This document shows, in pieces, positions 51,103 through 59,852 of a stretch of DNA of 64,000 nucleotides. Every line of letters starts with the position of its first letter. Position 1 is the stretch's first letter. A program made the translations under genes and the position numbers. Source of the stretch: JAXLVB01 sp046329195 (GTDB taxonomy: Bacteria > Bacteroidota > Bacteroidia > Cytophagales > Spirosomataceae); assembly GCA_046329195.1 (NCBI GenBank), contig JAXLVB010000003.1:682001-746000 (forward strand). Reading direction: 5' to 3'. Below the pieces are notes generated by a model, which did no database searches, was not told where the DNA came from, and saw only the letters and a list, made by a program, of their open reading frames with translations.

Positions 51103-53388
51103 ATGAAAACACTTATTTCTTGGGTTGTGCTATGCCTTGTGGCTTATGATGGTTTTAGCCAAAATCAATTAGTACGGAGCCGAATAGAGATAAGCTATTC
51201 GTATCGAATTACTACCACTGAGCGTAAAGAAGGTCTTCAGCACATTACTACCATACAAAATACCCATCAACTTAATGGGGCTTGCGAAAGCGAGTGGATA
51301 GATTCAGATTTTCAGATTGATTTGGACAAAACTGGGGGTATTTTGCAGGGCAATGGCAAAGCCAGTTTAAAAGAAGATCGTACAGAAACCAATGAATGTG
51401 AAACCAAACTATCTAATTATCAAGCAGAAACGCAGTTGGATTTAGCAGCAACCAAGTTTTCCTTTTTATACAGCAAAACGCCTCAAACCGAGAACTCTTC
51501 TTTTCAGTTTTTTCCCTTATGGAAAAGCCCATCGGGGGCGGGGCAAGATGTAACTACATGTACGGGCAAGTGTCAAAGTTGTCAAGGCAATACTTATACG
51601 CTGCCACGAGAAGTCATTGAGGGATTAGCAGTAGCAGCAGGAATGGCCGATAATTATATGATTCAAAAAGGCGATGCCATCAATACTTTATTGGCTGCCG
51701 GGGGCGATGCTATCAGATTAATGACTGGTAGTATCGTAAAGACAGGGCGTTCATTTCAGATTAGCCAACAAGTTTCGTTTACCGAACATCCCTCTCCTAA
51801 CAAAACCGTCGAGCACCAGCGAAGTGTCAGCATCAGTATTCGTCCTGATGATGCCCCCCTTTTTGAGGCCTGGATAGAGCCAGTAACCAGGCTGACTAAT
51901 TACGAACAGTTTGTGCCACTGGGTCCTGCTATTGCGCAGGGAACCATTACCCCTTCTCAATCTTTGGCAGCCAATGGCAATACCTATGGAAACAGCGTAG
52001 TTTTTGAGATCAAAGTAATCAATAAAAAAGCGAACGTTCCATACAATAGCAAGCATCAAGTAACGTGGTCATTGGTAGATGTAAGTCGGTATCCGGGTTG
52101 GTGTAATAATTTTCCACCCAAAGGACAGGAAGATACCAAACCAGATTTGCAGTTTATACCTGAACTTAATAGCAATTTTCAACAACTGACTGAAGACCGA
52201 GCCGTAAGTAATATGACACTGAGTCCTCACTTCATAGTAGTGACCAGTTTTGACTATGCCGCTTGGGGTAAACTTCAGGCTGAAGTCAAGTTAGAAGACG
52301 GTACCATGCTTACAGCAAAGTACAAACCCACCGATAGAGCAGCGGTGCTGATTCCGAAAGACGATGACGAAAACAAAATTGCTGATTATTGGGAACAACA
52401 AATAGGAGTAACGGGTAAAGATGCCACGTGGGACGAAGACCCTTTCCCCAAAAATCAGCGCAGAGATGGTGATGGTTATACGTTATTTGAAGAATATAGG
52501 GGTTTCAAAGCACTAAATCATACCTTAAAAAACGCCACCAACATCCAACAAACCTACCAACACTTTCGTTCGGATCCTCAGCATAAAGACATTTTTATTT
52601 ATGACGAAGACGGGTTGTTTACAAGCTATTATGCTCAACATAATCCCGCTTCACTTAACTGGCATTTAATAGCACCCAACCAGATGGTTTTTACACGTCA
52701 AGGACTTGACCCCGAAAACCGTTGGGTTAATTTTCACACTACATCTTATCATTATGCCAAGCAATATGCTATGCACTTAGTCAAAAGGAGTATCGCACCG
52801 GCTGGTGGTGGTATTGTGGGGCAAGCTTTTAGCAACCCTGAAATCAAAACTTACGACGAAAACGAAGCTGCCAATGCCGTTATGGGCGGCTATTTGCTCA
52901 GTACCGAACAAAATGGACAACCGATTCGGACATCGGCTTGCCCACCTGACGAAGGTTTTAATAAACCGCTCAAGTGTTTTTATATTGTTGAACTATACCA
53001 AGGTACGATTGAGCGTCTATGCAATCAACTCAAGCCCTCTGTTCGGCAGGCTGTTTTTCAGAAAATGATGTTTTCAACCGTTATTCATGAAGTAGGGCAT
53101 GGTCTGGGGATTACCCACCACCGCAAAGGAGGCGTAGAAGACGGGGCTGAAACAGTTCGGGGTGTATTAGATTGTGCCATGCGATATACAAGTGATTTAG
53201 AAAACCAGCGGCCTGGCTCGCTTTATCGGTGGCAACTTCGGTATTGCCAGCATGGAGAAACGTTTCAGGAAGTTGTAGATTCATCTGCCTCTACCACTAA
53301 TCCAAACGCCCCACCCCAAGCAATACAGTGGGTTACTTTTCCCGCACATGATTGTTTCAAGCAAATTGATGTAAAGTCTGACCTTTAG
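51103..53388 (+). CDS. Secreted metzincin-type metallopeptidase
   Basis: A 761-aa protein from ATG 51103 (MKTLISWVVLCLVAYDGFSQ); the longer frame begins 123 nt upstream with no signal. The first ~450 residues are beta-rich and of unknown type; two calcium-type loops (DDDENKIADYWE, RRDGDGYTLFEEY) follow near 430-470. The catalytic site is near the C-terminus: VIHEVGHGLGITHHRKGG (HExxHxxGxxH from residue 662) with Met-turn DCAMRY. No T9SS domain is seen. Substrate unknown. TATTTTTA with TTG 18 bp upstream (50980-51008) is a near-consensus promoter. Confidence 0.85.
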   Translation: MKTLISWVVLCLVAYDGFSQNQLVRSRIEISYSYRITTTERKEGLQHITTIQNTHQLNGACESEWIDSDFQIDLDKTGGILQGNGKASLKEDRTETNECETKLSNYQAETQLDLAATKFSFLYSKTPQTENSSFQFFPLWKSPSGAGQDVTTCTGKCQSCQGNTYTLPREVIEGLAVAAGMADNYMIQKGDAINTLLAAGGDAIRLMTGSIVKTGRSFQISQQVSFTEHPSPNKTVEHQRSVSISIRPDDAPLFEAWIEPVTRLTNYEQFVPLGPAIAQGTITPSQSLAANGNTYGNSVVFEIKVINKKANVPYNSKHQVTWSLVDVSRYPGWCNNFPPKGQEDTKPDLQFIPELNSNFQQLTEDRAVSNMTLSPHFIVVTSFDYAAWGKLQAEVKLEDGTMLTAKYKPTDRAAVLIPKDDDENKIADYWEQQIGVTGKDATWDEDPFPKNQRRDGDGYTLFEEYRGFKALNHTLKNATNIQQTYQHFRSDPQHKDIFIYDEDGLFTSYYAQHNPASLNWHLIAPNQMVFTRQGLDPENRWVNFHTTSYHYAKQYAMHLVKRSIAPAGGGIVGQAFSNPEIKTYDENEAANAVMGGYLLSTEQNGQPIRTSACPPDEGFNKPLKCFYIVELYQGTIERLCNQLKPSVRQAVFQKMMFSTVIHEVGHGLGITHHRKGGVEDGAETVRGVLDCAMRYTSDLENQRPGSLYRWQLRYCQHGETFQEVVDSSASTTNPNAPPQAIQWVTFPAHDCFKQIDVKSDL

Positions 53389-53441
53389 CGTTAGCTTTAT
53401 ATCCATTCAAGGAACAAAGCTCAGAGTCAAACCTTAACTTT

Positions 53442-54347
53442 CTACCCAAGCTCACAAAACGCCACAGCCAGTTGGGCGGCTAATTGGGCATTGTTCAACA
53501 CCAATTGAATATTTGACTCCAAGCTGCTTCCGCCTGTGATGTCTTTGATTTTGGCTAACAAAAAAGGCGTACTTTCTTTACCCTTAATGCCTTGTTGTTC
53601 TGCTTCTTGCAAGGCGTTTTCGATAGCATGACGAATGGTCTCATGATCCATTTCGTAGGCCGCCGGAATCGGATTGGCAATGACTACGCCTCCTTGAAGA
53701 CCCATTTGCCATTTCACCTGCAAGGCTTTTGCCAAGACTTGTACGTCGTCGAGGCGGTAGTCCACCCCAAAGCCTGATTGGCGAGTGTAGAAAGCTGGCA
53801 GTTCGTCGGTTTGGTAGCCAATGACAGGCACGCCTTTGGTTTCGAGGTATTCGAGGGTGAGCCCTAAATCTAAAATGGACTTAGCACCTGCACACACTAC
53901 GGCTACGTTGGTGTGGGCGAGTTCGTCTAAATCTGCCGAAATATCAAAAGTTTCTTGTGCACCACGGTGTACGCCTCCAATGCCGCCTGTGGCAAACACT
54001 CGAATACCTGCCAAGTCGGCCAGAATCATGGTGGCGGCCACCGTAGTTGCCCCGTTGAGTCGCTGTGCCACCACAAAAGGCAAATCTCGCCGACTGACTT
54101 TGAGCACGTTGGGCGTAGAGGCTACGATTTCCAATTCTTCTGCTGTCAAGCCAATTGTAGGCACTCCTTCAATAATCGCAATGGTGGCAGGGGTGGCGCC
54201 GTGGTCTCGTACCGTCTGCTCTACTCGCCGAGCCGTTTCTACGTTTTGGGGGTAGGGCATTCCATGTGAGATGATGGTGGACTCTAAAGCCACTACGGGC
54301 TTGCCAGCGACTAAGGCCGCCTGTACTTCGGGATGGAGGTGGAGCAT
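53442..54347 (-). CDS. psuG: Pseudouridine-5'-phosphate glycosidase
   Basis: A 301-aa enzyme that reversibly cleaves pseudouridine 5'-phosphate to ribose 5-phosphate and uracil. Family features: VVALESTIISHGMPYPQN (about 18-35), VFATGGIGGVHRGAQETFD, CAGAKSILDLGLTLEYLE, YQTDELPAFYTRQSGFGV. The partner kinase psuK is not adjacent. It follows the TPR-ATPase gene by 23 nt on the same strand and may be read through from it. Confidence 0.94.
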   Translation of the reverse strand: MLHLHPEVQAALVAGKPVVALESTIISHGMPYPQNVETARRVEQTVRDHGATPATIAIIEGVPTIGLTAEELEIVASTPNVLKVSRRDLPFVVAQRLNGATTVAATMILADLAGIRVFATGGIGGVHRGAQETFDISADLDELAHTNVAVVCAGAKSILDLGLTLEYLETKGVPVIGYQTDELPAFYTRQSGFGVDYRLDDVQVLAKALQVKWQMGLQGGVVIANPIPAAYEMDHETIRHAIENALQEAEQQGIKGKESTPFLLAKIKDITGGSSLESNIQLVLNNAQLAAQLAVAFCELG

Positions 54348-54370
54348 GGTGTGTGTTACAAGGTTAAAAG

Positions 54371-56872
54371 CTACTTACCGTAATAAAAAATTTGGCGCTC
54401 GTTGATGTGAGCCACTATTTCTTCTACTGTGTTAAATAGCTCTGGCGGTATGATGAGGTCAATGTTTTCGGGTTGTGGTACTAATCGTTTTTGAGTGGCA
54501 TAATAAAGCACCACGTATTTTTCTTTGAGGTACTTACCAAAGTCTTGACTCTCAAAGAAGCCATAAACCAACTGGGTTTGGTGATGAATAAGCAGTTGCT
54601 TGATGAAGTCTTCTGTGCTGTCACTTTCCAGATGTGCCTGCATCCAAGCCTCTACTTGCTCTTTTGTATTTGCCATAGCCCCACTCCATATTTTAATAAC
54701 CAATTCATCTTTGTAAGACTCTGTATCACCGTTCTGTTGGTTGTATTGTTGTATTAAGGCAAGGCTATTAGTTGGTTTTTTGTTGAGGATATAGAGCAAC
54801 CAAGCTAGATTATGGAGTGCGTTCACATCCCCTTTCTCAATGGCTTGTAGATAATAGTGTTCGGCTTGGTCCGTTTTCCCTTGATTATCATACAACACGG
54901 CGATATTATTGAGTGCGTTCACATTCCCTTTTTCAATGGCTTGTAGATAATAGTGTTCGGCTTGGTCCGTTTTCCCTTGATTATCATACAATAGGGCGAT
55001 ATTATTGAGTGCGTTCACATTCCCTTTTTCAATGGCTTGTAGATAATAGTGTTCGGCTTGGTCTGCTTTGCCTTGATTTGCGTATAAAAAAGCTAAATTA
55101 TATAATCCGGCATTATGTCCTTTATCAATAGCTTGTAAATAATACTGCTCGGCTAAGTCTGCTTTGCCCTCATTATCATATAGTATAGCCAAATTATTCA
55201 GTGCTCTTACATTTCCTTTCTTAATGGTTTGTAGATAATACTGTTCGGCTAAATCTGCTTTACTTTGATAATCATATAGCAAAGCCAAATTAAACAGCGC
55301 ACCAACATGTCCTTTCTCAATAGCTTGTAAATAGTAAGTTTCAGCTTTTCCGAAGTCATTTTTTATTGTATAGACATAGCCAATACAGAAACTCTTCCAC
55401 CCTTCTTTCTCTTGCTCAATCTCCTCTGCTTTTTCTAAGGCTTTTTTCCAATTTTTTTGATCTAAAAATTTCCCTATGTCGTTCGTGATTTCAGAAAATT
55501 TAGGCGGTAGTTGTAGGTAATATTGTGAATCCATTTCCCCCATTTGCCGAGTGAGTTCTATCATTTCGTCTCGTTCTTCTACTGTAATGGCCTTTAGCTG
55601 TGCAAACGCTTTGGTACGTACTAAAGCAAGGTCAAAAGATAGCGTTCTGGCTCGCAAGGTATCTAAATGATGTTGGGTTAGTTGCTGGAGGTCGTGAGCG
55701 TCGTACCAGGTTTCTAAAAAGATACTTAGCCATTTGGCACGGCGTTTTTGTGAGGGGTTACCCTGCGTTACGATAAACCACATATTAAAAAAACGCTCGG
55801 CTATGCGGTAAAGTTTATTTCGGTTGTTGGTATCAAGAGTTTCGATCAAGCCTTTTTGATGCAACTGCTTCAAATGAGCAGACATCAGCTTGCTCTCTAT
55901 TTTACAGGCTTCTGCTAATTGCTTGGTGCTACAGGCCTCCCAAAAAAAAGCCATTTGGGCCAGTATTTTACGGTGAGCAGAAGGTAGGGTATTGAGGCGT
56001 TCTTGATAGAGAGGGGTGGTTTCGTCCATGATTTTCCGGAGGTAATCATAGCCTTGTAGATCTGTGTGGAGGATCAGAATGCGAATAAAAAACTGTAAGG
56101 TACGAGGTAGTCCGTCGGTAAGGATACGGATAGCTTCGAGTTTGCCCGGGTGTTGCGCTACAAAGACTTCGAGTTGGGGTAAGTTCAATACCTCACTCCA
56201 ATGGTTGAGCAGCGCCTCTATTTCTGGGCGGCTGAGGGCTTCTAACCGAAATATTCGAAAAAATTCATAGAAAGGTTTATCGTACCGCCAAAAATGCTCA
56301 TTCATGCGGGTGCTTCCACCTATGATTTTGAGGTCGTTGTAGTTGAGTAAGGTCTCTCGGAGTAGGTGAGCATCTTCGTCGAAATTCTCTAAAATACGGT
56401 CAAAATTATCTAACAAAATCACTGCCTTTTTGCCTACTTGCTGCAAAATAGCGTGAATTTGGGCATAGAGCTGGCGAGTATAGTCGTGTTCATTGGCACA
56501 AGCTTCAAAGTCTATCTCGGGGGTAGTGAGTTGTAGCTTTTCAGTGATTTCTTTAAGTACTTCTTCCCACAAATCAAACAGTCGATGTACGTTGGCTTGT
56601 TCTTCGGGAAGGTTAATGGCAATGTATTTCTCTCGAAGCGTTTCGTTGGTGTCAATTTCTACCTCAATCCGCCTCAACAATGATGATTTACCACTGCCAC
56701 GTCGCCCCAATAACAGCTCGTGCTGCACAGGGTCTTGGGAGTGTTTACGTACTAAATCGGCTAAAATAGTCTCAAACTCATAGACTCTTACTACAAAATT
56801 GTTCCGAACAGAAGCCGGGTCACTATTTGCTGCTTGATATAGATGAAGTTGTTGGATATAGTCAGTTGCCAT
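54371..56872 (-). CDS. STAND-type P-loop ATPase with winged helix and TPR/Sel1 repeats
   Basis: An 833-aa soluble protein. Residues 1-290 form an AAA_16/Orc1-like P-loop domain (GRRGSGKSS at 56-64, VILLDNFD at 151-158); about 296-370 a winged helix (STKQLAEACKIESKLMSAHL); then helical linker; residues ~505-697 hold six units of 32 residues (consensus GKADQAEHYYLQAIEKGNVNALNNIALLYDNQ split here as GKADQAEHYYLQAIEK / GNVNALNNIALLYDNQ); the C-terminal 136 residues are unlike known domains. It overlaps the upstream ATPase gene by 11 nt. The architecture recalls NTPase sensors such as Avs/NLR-like proteins, but no effector domain is seen. Confidence 0.85.
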   Translation of the reverse strand: MATDYIQQLHLYQAANSDPASVRNNFVVRVYEFETILADLVRKHSQDPVQHELLLGRRGSGKSSLLRRIEVEIDTNETLREKYIAINLPEEQANVHRLFDLWEEVLKEITEKLQLTTPEIDFEACANEHDYTRQLYAQIHAILQQVGKKAVILLDNFDRILENFDEDAHLLRETLLNYNDLKIIGGSTRMNEHFWRYDKPFYEFFRIFRLEALSRPEIEALLNHWSEVLNLPQLEVFVAQHPGKLEAIRILTDGLPRTLQFFIRILILHTDLQGYDYLRKIMDETTPLYQERLNTLPSAHRKILAQMAFFWEACSTKQLAEACKIESKLMSAHLKQLHQKGLIETLDTNNRNKLYRIAERFFNMWFIVTQGNPSQKRRAKWLSIFLETWYDAHDLQQLTQHHLDTLRARTLSFDLALVRTKAFAQLKAITVEERDEMIELTRQMGEMDSQYYLQLPPKFSEITNDIGKFLDQKNWKKALEKAEEIEQEKEGWKSFCIGYVYTIKNDFGKAETYYLQAIEKGHVGALFNLALLYDYQSKADLAEQYYLQTIKKGNVRALNNLAILYDNEGKADLAEQYYLQAIDKGHNAGLYNLAFLYANQGKADQAEHYYLQAIEKGNVNALNNIALLYDNQGKTDQAEHYYLQAIEKGNVNALNNIAVLYDNQGKTDQAEHYYLQAIEKGDVNALHNLAWLLYILNKKPTNSLALIQQYNQQNGDTESYKDELVIKIWSGAMANTKEQVEAWMQAHLESDSTEDFIKQLLIHHQTQLVYGFFESQDFGKYLKEKYVVLYYATQKRLVPQPENIDLIIPPELFNTVEEIVAHINERQIFYYGK
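54785..55072 (-). repeat. 96-bp tandem repeats inside the TPR-ATPase gene
   Basis: Three consecutive 96-bp units (55072-54977, 54976-54881, 54880-54785) that are nearly identical at DNA level, much more so than the three preceding units. This indicates recent expansion. Confidence 0.8.
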
Positions 56873-58043
56873 GATAAACAGGGTGATTGAGAAGCCAATA
56901 CTGTTTTAGAAATGGGGAGACAAACGCATATACCTGTTTCTCTTTTTCGTGTAGGTATCCGTCGCTGATGATTTGCCGGAGGTGCTTCATATAGTCATCT
57001 TGGTAGGAGTACCGAGTGGCAATGTCATACACCTTTTGTATGGGAATCTGTTCGTGGTGTGCTGTGAATTTCAAAATTTCGTTCAGGAAAGGATATTCAT
57101 TGGGCATGTATTCTCGTAAGCGTCGCTCCCAATCCTCAAAATTGCGATTGGTAGTTACGATGTTATCAAATGCTTGCCGAACCGTGCCTGACGTAATGAT
57201 AGGATTATTGGCTCGTCGAGCCAGTGCATTGATTTCTTCTAACATCAAGTTGAGGTAATAAGGCAAGTAATCATTGATGGTATCCAAGAGCACAGCTATC
57301 AGCTCTTGAGTATATTCCACCGTACAACCGAGAGTTGCTTTTGCGATAAACTCTTCTGCTTCGGGCCTACTCAAGGACCCAATGTGGACAGGGTGTAAGT
57401 CGTTGATGATTTTGGGGCGGTCAATTTCTTCGACCACATGGTGTAAACCTACTGAACCAGCTAATACAAGGTTGAAATTTGTGTACTTCTCGTCGTGTCT
57501 CCATTCTCGGAGGTTATGTAAAATTTCGATAGCATCTTCTTGTTCTTTTTTTCGTTTAAGTTTTGCAATTACCTCCGGAAACTCATCCAAAAACAAAATG
57601 ATTTTTACTTCGAGCCCATTGAGTTGGGGCAATAGGTTTCTAATCTCCGCAAGAAAATCTATTTGTTTATCTTTGAATTCAACACCAGTCATTGAGATTT
57701 TACCAACGTTGATACTTTCCAAAAACTTTTTTAGATTGTGCTTCACTTGCGAGGCTTTACTTAGGCACTGCACAATCAGCTCATAAAATCGCTTATAGAA
57801 TTCAGCCTTGCTACTAATGCCTTCGATATTCTGATAGATACAAAAACAATCTTCTGAACAGGTTTCAACCATATTTTTCATAATTGATGACTTACCCATC
57901 CGCCGAGGGGCTGCCATCAAGACATAGTTACGCTTGTTGATAACCTCATACCAGATTTCTTCATTGATGTACGAACGCTCAAAATAGTAATTGCCAGTAG
58001 CGGCATTTCCTACCGTGGTGCGAGGAGGTATCCAATTTTTCAT
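56862..58043 (-). CDS. P-loop ATPase (AAA_14/AAA_16-like), partner of the TPR-ATPase
   Basis: A 393-aa cytoplasmic protein. The N-terminal PRRMGKSSIMKNM is the Walker A (about 46-58), preceded by YFERSYINEEIWYEVINKRN; Walker B is IILFLDEFPEVI; a sensor-like stretch LVLAGSVGLHH follows. The C-terminal 120 residues are helical with a winged-helix-like end (YDIATRYSYQDDYMKHLRQI, SDGYLHEKEKQVYAFVSPFL). ATPases of this type in archaea and Bacteroidota are of unknown role. It overlaps the downstream ATPase by 11 nt, so both proteins are made together, and the operon has its own repeat-rich promoter. Confidence 0.85.
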   Translation of the reverse strand: MKNWIPPRTTVGNAATGNYYFERSYINEEIWYEVINKRNYVLMAAPRRMGKSSIMKNMVETCSEDCFCIYQNIEGISSKAEFYKRFYELIVQCLSKASQVKHNLKKFLESINVGKISMTGVEFKDKQIDFLAEIRNLLPQLNGLEVKIILFLDEFPEVIAKLKRKKEQEDAIEILHNLREWRHDEKYTNFNLVLAGSVGLHHVVEEIDRPKIINDLHPVHIGSLSRPEAEEFIAKATLGCTVEYTQELIAVLLDTINDYLPYYLNLMLEEINALARRANNPIITSGTVRQAFDNIVTTNRNFEDWERRLREYMPNEYPFLNEILKFTAHHEQIPIQKVYDIATRYSYQDDYMKHLRQIISDGYLHEKEKQVYAFVSPFLKQYWLLNHPVYHGN

Positions 58044-58064
58044 ATACTATAAATTTTTGCACTT

Positions 58065-58118
58065 TATTTAACAACAAAATTATTGCCAAAAATATTTAAC
58101 AACAAAATTATTGTTAAA
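58065..58118 (-). promoter_or_regulatory. Direct-repeat operator and promoter of the ATPase pair
   Basis: A 21-nt sequence (TATTTAACAACAAAATTATTG minus its last base as 20-mer) recurs at 58065-58085 and 58093-58113 with 28-bp period; the second forms an inverted repeat TTTAACAA-N8-TTGTTAAA (58095-58118). A -7 box TATTTTTG lies between them on the minus strand (58087-58094), so a bound protein would cover it. Confidence 0.65.
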
Positions 58119-58154
58119 TTATTCTTACATATCCTCCAAAATTCTCCTCCTTAT

Positions 58155-58168
58155 GTAACAATTGTCAC
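58155..58168 (+). promoter_or_regulatory. Possible Crp/Fnr-type site before the sulfur operon
   Basis: GTAAC-AATT-GTCAC, an imperfect 14-bp repeat about 37 bp centre-to-edge upstream of a weak -7 box (GACCTTTG, 58191-58198). Speculative. Confidence 0.25.
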
Positions 58169-58232
58169 TGTACAACTCCTGAGATTGGCAGACCTTTGTT
58201 GCATCATGTAACGTCTTTAACTCCTCAAGCTC

Positions 58233-58439
58233 ATGAAACCAAACGTAGGCTCACTCGACAAAGCCATCCGCATAGCAGTAGCTATTCTGATTGCAGGCTT
58301 GTATTTCACCGACCAGATTTCGGGAACGGTAGCTACCGTATTATTGGCAATTGCTGGTATTTTTATCGTGACGAGTTTTCTAAGTTTTTGCCCACTCTAC
58401 CTACCGTTTGGTATTTCGACTCGCAAAAAGCAACCCTAA
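58233..58439 (+). CDS. Small YgaP-type membrane protein (DUF2892)
   Basis: A 68-aa protein that matches the C-terminal membrane part of YgaP-like proteins (DUF2892): IRIAVAILIAGLYFTDQI and TVATVLLAIAGIFIVTSFL form two helices, followed by CPLYLPFGIST. In YgaP this part carries a rhodanese domain, encoded here by separate downstream genes. First gene of a six-gene sulfur operon. Confidence 0.85.
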   Translation: MKPNVGSLDKAIRIAVAILIAGLYFTDQISGTVATVLLAIAGIFIVTSFLSFCPLYLPFGISTRKKQP

Positions 58440-58515
58440 GGTAGGGCCTGCAAGCAAGTCAGCTTATCAAAACGGTGAAGGGAAGCAGCGGTTTTACTCC
58501 TTATTTTTTATCATC

Positions 58516-58800
58516 ATGAACGTCGAACAATTAGTCAAAGAACAACAAGGTACCATCGTAGATGTACGAACACCTGAAGAATTTAGAGGTGGACACGTGG
58601 CCGGTTCTATCAATATTCCGTTGCAGGAAATTAGCCAGCGGCTCAACGAAATAAAGACTCTGAAAGCTCCGCTTGTGCTGTGCTGTGCATCAGGTAATAG
58701 AAGTGGTATGGCCACACAGATACTTAGTAGTCAAGGCATTGAGTGCTATAATGGAGGCTCTTGGCTCACGGTCAATTTTTATCAATCTCAACTCGTCTAA
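58516..58800 (+). CDS. Single-domain rhodanese
   Basis: A 94-aa sulfurtransferase from ATG 58516 (MNVEQLVKEQQGTIVDVRT); the frame extends to 58408 without domain sequence. Rhodanese features: TIVDVRTPEEFRGGHVAGS at 13-31 and the persulfide-carrying cysteine in LVLCCASGNRSG (the loop CCASGNRS). It starts 76 nt after the membrane protein gene and is followed by a second rhodanese 2 nt later. Confidence 0.92.
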   Translation: MNVEQLVKEQQGTIVDVRTPEEFRGGHVAGSINIPLQEISQRLNEIKTLKAPLVLCCASGNRSGMATQILSSQGIECYNGGSWLTVNFYQSQLV

Positions 58801-58802
58801 CG

Positions 58803-59117
58803 ATGTTACAAGTCATCAAAAACCTCTTGGGCTTAGGCCCTAAAGCAGATTATGCAGCTTTACTTCAGCAAGGAGCCGTCATAGTAGATGTCAGAACCAA
58901 AGGCGAATACGCTGGCGGTCATGTCAAGGGTTCGATTAATATTCCGCTTGATGTACTGGGCAGCAACTTGGCTAAGTTCAAAGACAAAAATACGCCTATT
59001 ATTACGTGTTGTGCCTCTGGAATGCGTAGTGCTTCGGCGGCAAGTTTGTTGAAATCAAAGGGTTACACTCAAGTATATAACGGAGGAGGCTGGATGAGCC
59101 TACAACGGAATCTATGA
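58803..59117 (+). CDS. Single-domain rhodanese
   Basis: A 104-aa sulfurtransferase started at ATG 58803 (MLQVIKNLLGLGPKADYAAL); active-site loop TCCASGMRSAS, VIVDVRTKGEYAGGHVKGS. It is a paralogue of the preceding protein. The two-nt gap and next gene's overlap show one operon. Confidence 0.92.
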   Translation: MLQVIKNLLGLGPKADYAALLQQGAVIVDVRTKGEYAGGHVKGSINIPLDVLGSNLAKFKDKNTPIITCCASGMRSASAASLLKSKGYTQVYNGGGWMSLQRNL

Positions 59118-59371
59118 TGCGAGCAATGCTTTTTTCTAATTGGCACCTTATGCGGTGGTTACGCTTGGGTATGGGTGCTTACGGGGCCATTCAGGCCATA
59201 CAGCTACACGATACTCTCACAGGACTGATAGCAGCCTTCTTTTTGTTTCAGGCCATTACCAACACAGGCTGCTGTGGAGCCACAGGATGTTCTAGTACCA
59301 ACATCCAAGAGCCCGTACAGGAAGTCGAAGAAATCCATTTTGAGGAAGTAACTACGTCTTCAACATTGTAA
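59114..59371 (+). CDS. Small membrane protein with CCGATGC motif
   Basis: An 85-aa protein. Two hydrophobic segments (LRLGMGAYGAIQAI; TGLIAAFFLFQAI) precede TNTGCCGATGCSST, which holds three cysteines, and an acidic tail (EPVQEVEEIHFEE). It resembles DUF2892-like proteins but with a cysteine cluster on one side. Its ATG overlaps the stop of the second rhodanese gene by 4 nt (ATGATG). Confidence 0.75.
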   Translation: MMRAMLFSNWHLMRWLRLGMGAYGAIQAIQLHDTLTGLIAAFFLFQAITNTGCCGATGCSSTNIQEPVQEVEEIHFEEVTTSSTL

Positions 59372-59396
59372 TCGGGGCACAAAGCCCTTTCAATAC

Positions 59397-59828
59397 ATGG
59401 AACCACATTATTATCAGGTAGATCTAAACTGGGTCGGCGAGCGCAAAGGCGATATGTCGTCGCCAGAGTTGCAAGATACAATACAGGTGGCAACACCTCC
59501 CCAGTTTCCCAAAGGGATAGAAGGCGTTTGGTCGCCGGAGCACTTGCTCACGGCGGCGGTCAATAGCTGCTTCATGACTACGTTTCTGGCCATTGCCGAA
59601 AACTCGAAATTAGATTTTGTTAGCTTCGACTGCTCCTCTACCGGAAAACTGGAGCAACTCAACGGTAAGTTTTACATGACCGAAATCCTGTTGACTCCGC
59701 ATTTGGTCATTGCCAAAGAAACCGACAACGAGCGAGCCGAACGGATTTTGCGAAAATCAGAAGCGGCTTGTTTGATTTCTAATTCGATTAAGTCGAAGGT
59801 ATCACTTGATATACATATTGCTTGCTGA
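59397..59828 (+). CDS. OsmC family protein
   Basis: A 143-aa OsmC-type protein, a thiol-dependent peroxidase fold. The two conserved cysteines are in AAVNSCFMTTFLAIAE and SEAACLISNSIKSK. In OsmC/Ohr these reduce organic hydroperoxides; some members act on sulfur compounds. Its place among rhodaneses suggests handling of persulfides or sulfane sulfur. It starts 25 nt after the preceding gene. Confidence 0.9.
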   Translation: MEPHYYQVDLNWVGERKGDMSSPELQDTIQVATPPQFPKGIEGVWSPEHLLTAAVNSCFMTTFLAIAENSKLDFVSFDCSSTGKLEQLNGKFYMTEILLTPHLVIAKETDNERAERILRKSEAACLISNSIKSKVSLDIHIAC

Positions 59829-59837
59829 TTATCTTTG
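59806..59837 (+). promoter_or_regulatory. Possible internal promoter of the rhodanese-thioredoxin gene
   Basis: TTG (59806-59808), N21, TATCTTTG (59830-59837), an exact -7 box in the end of the OsmC gene and its 3' gap. Confidence 0.35.
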
Positions 59838-59852
59838 TCAAAAAATGTTGAG

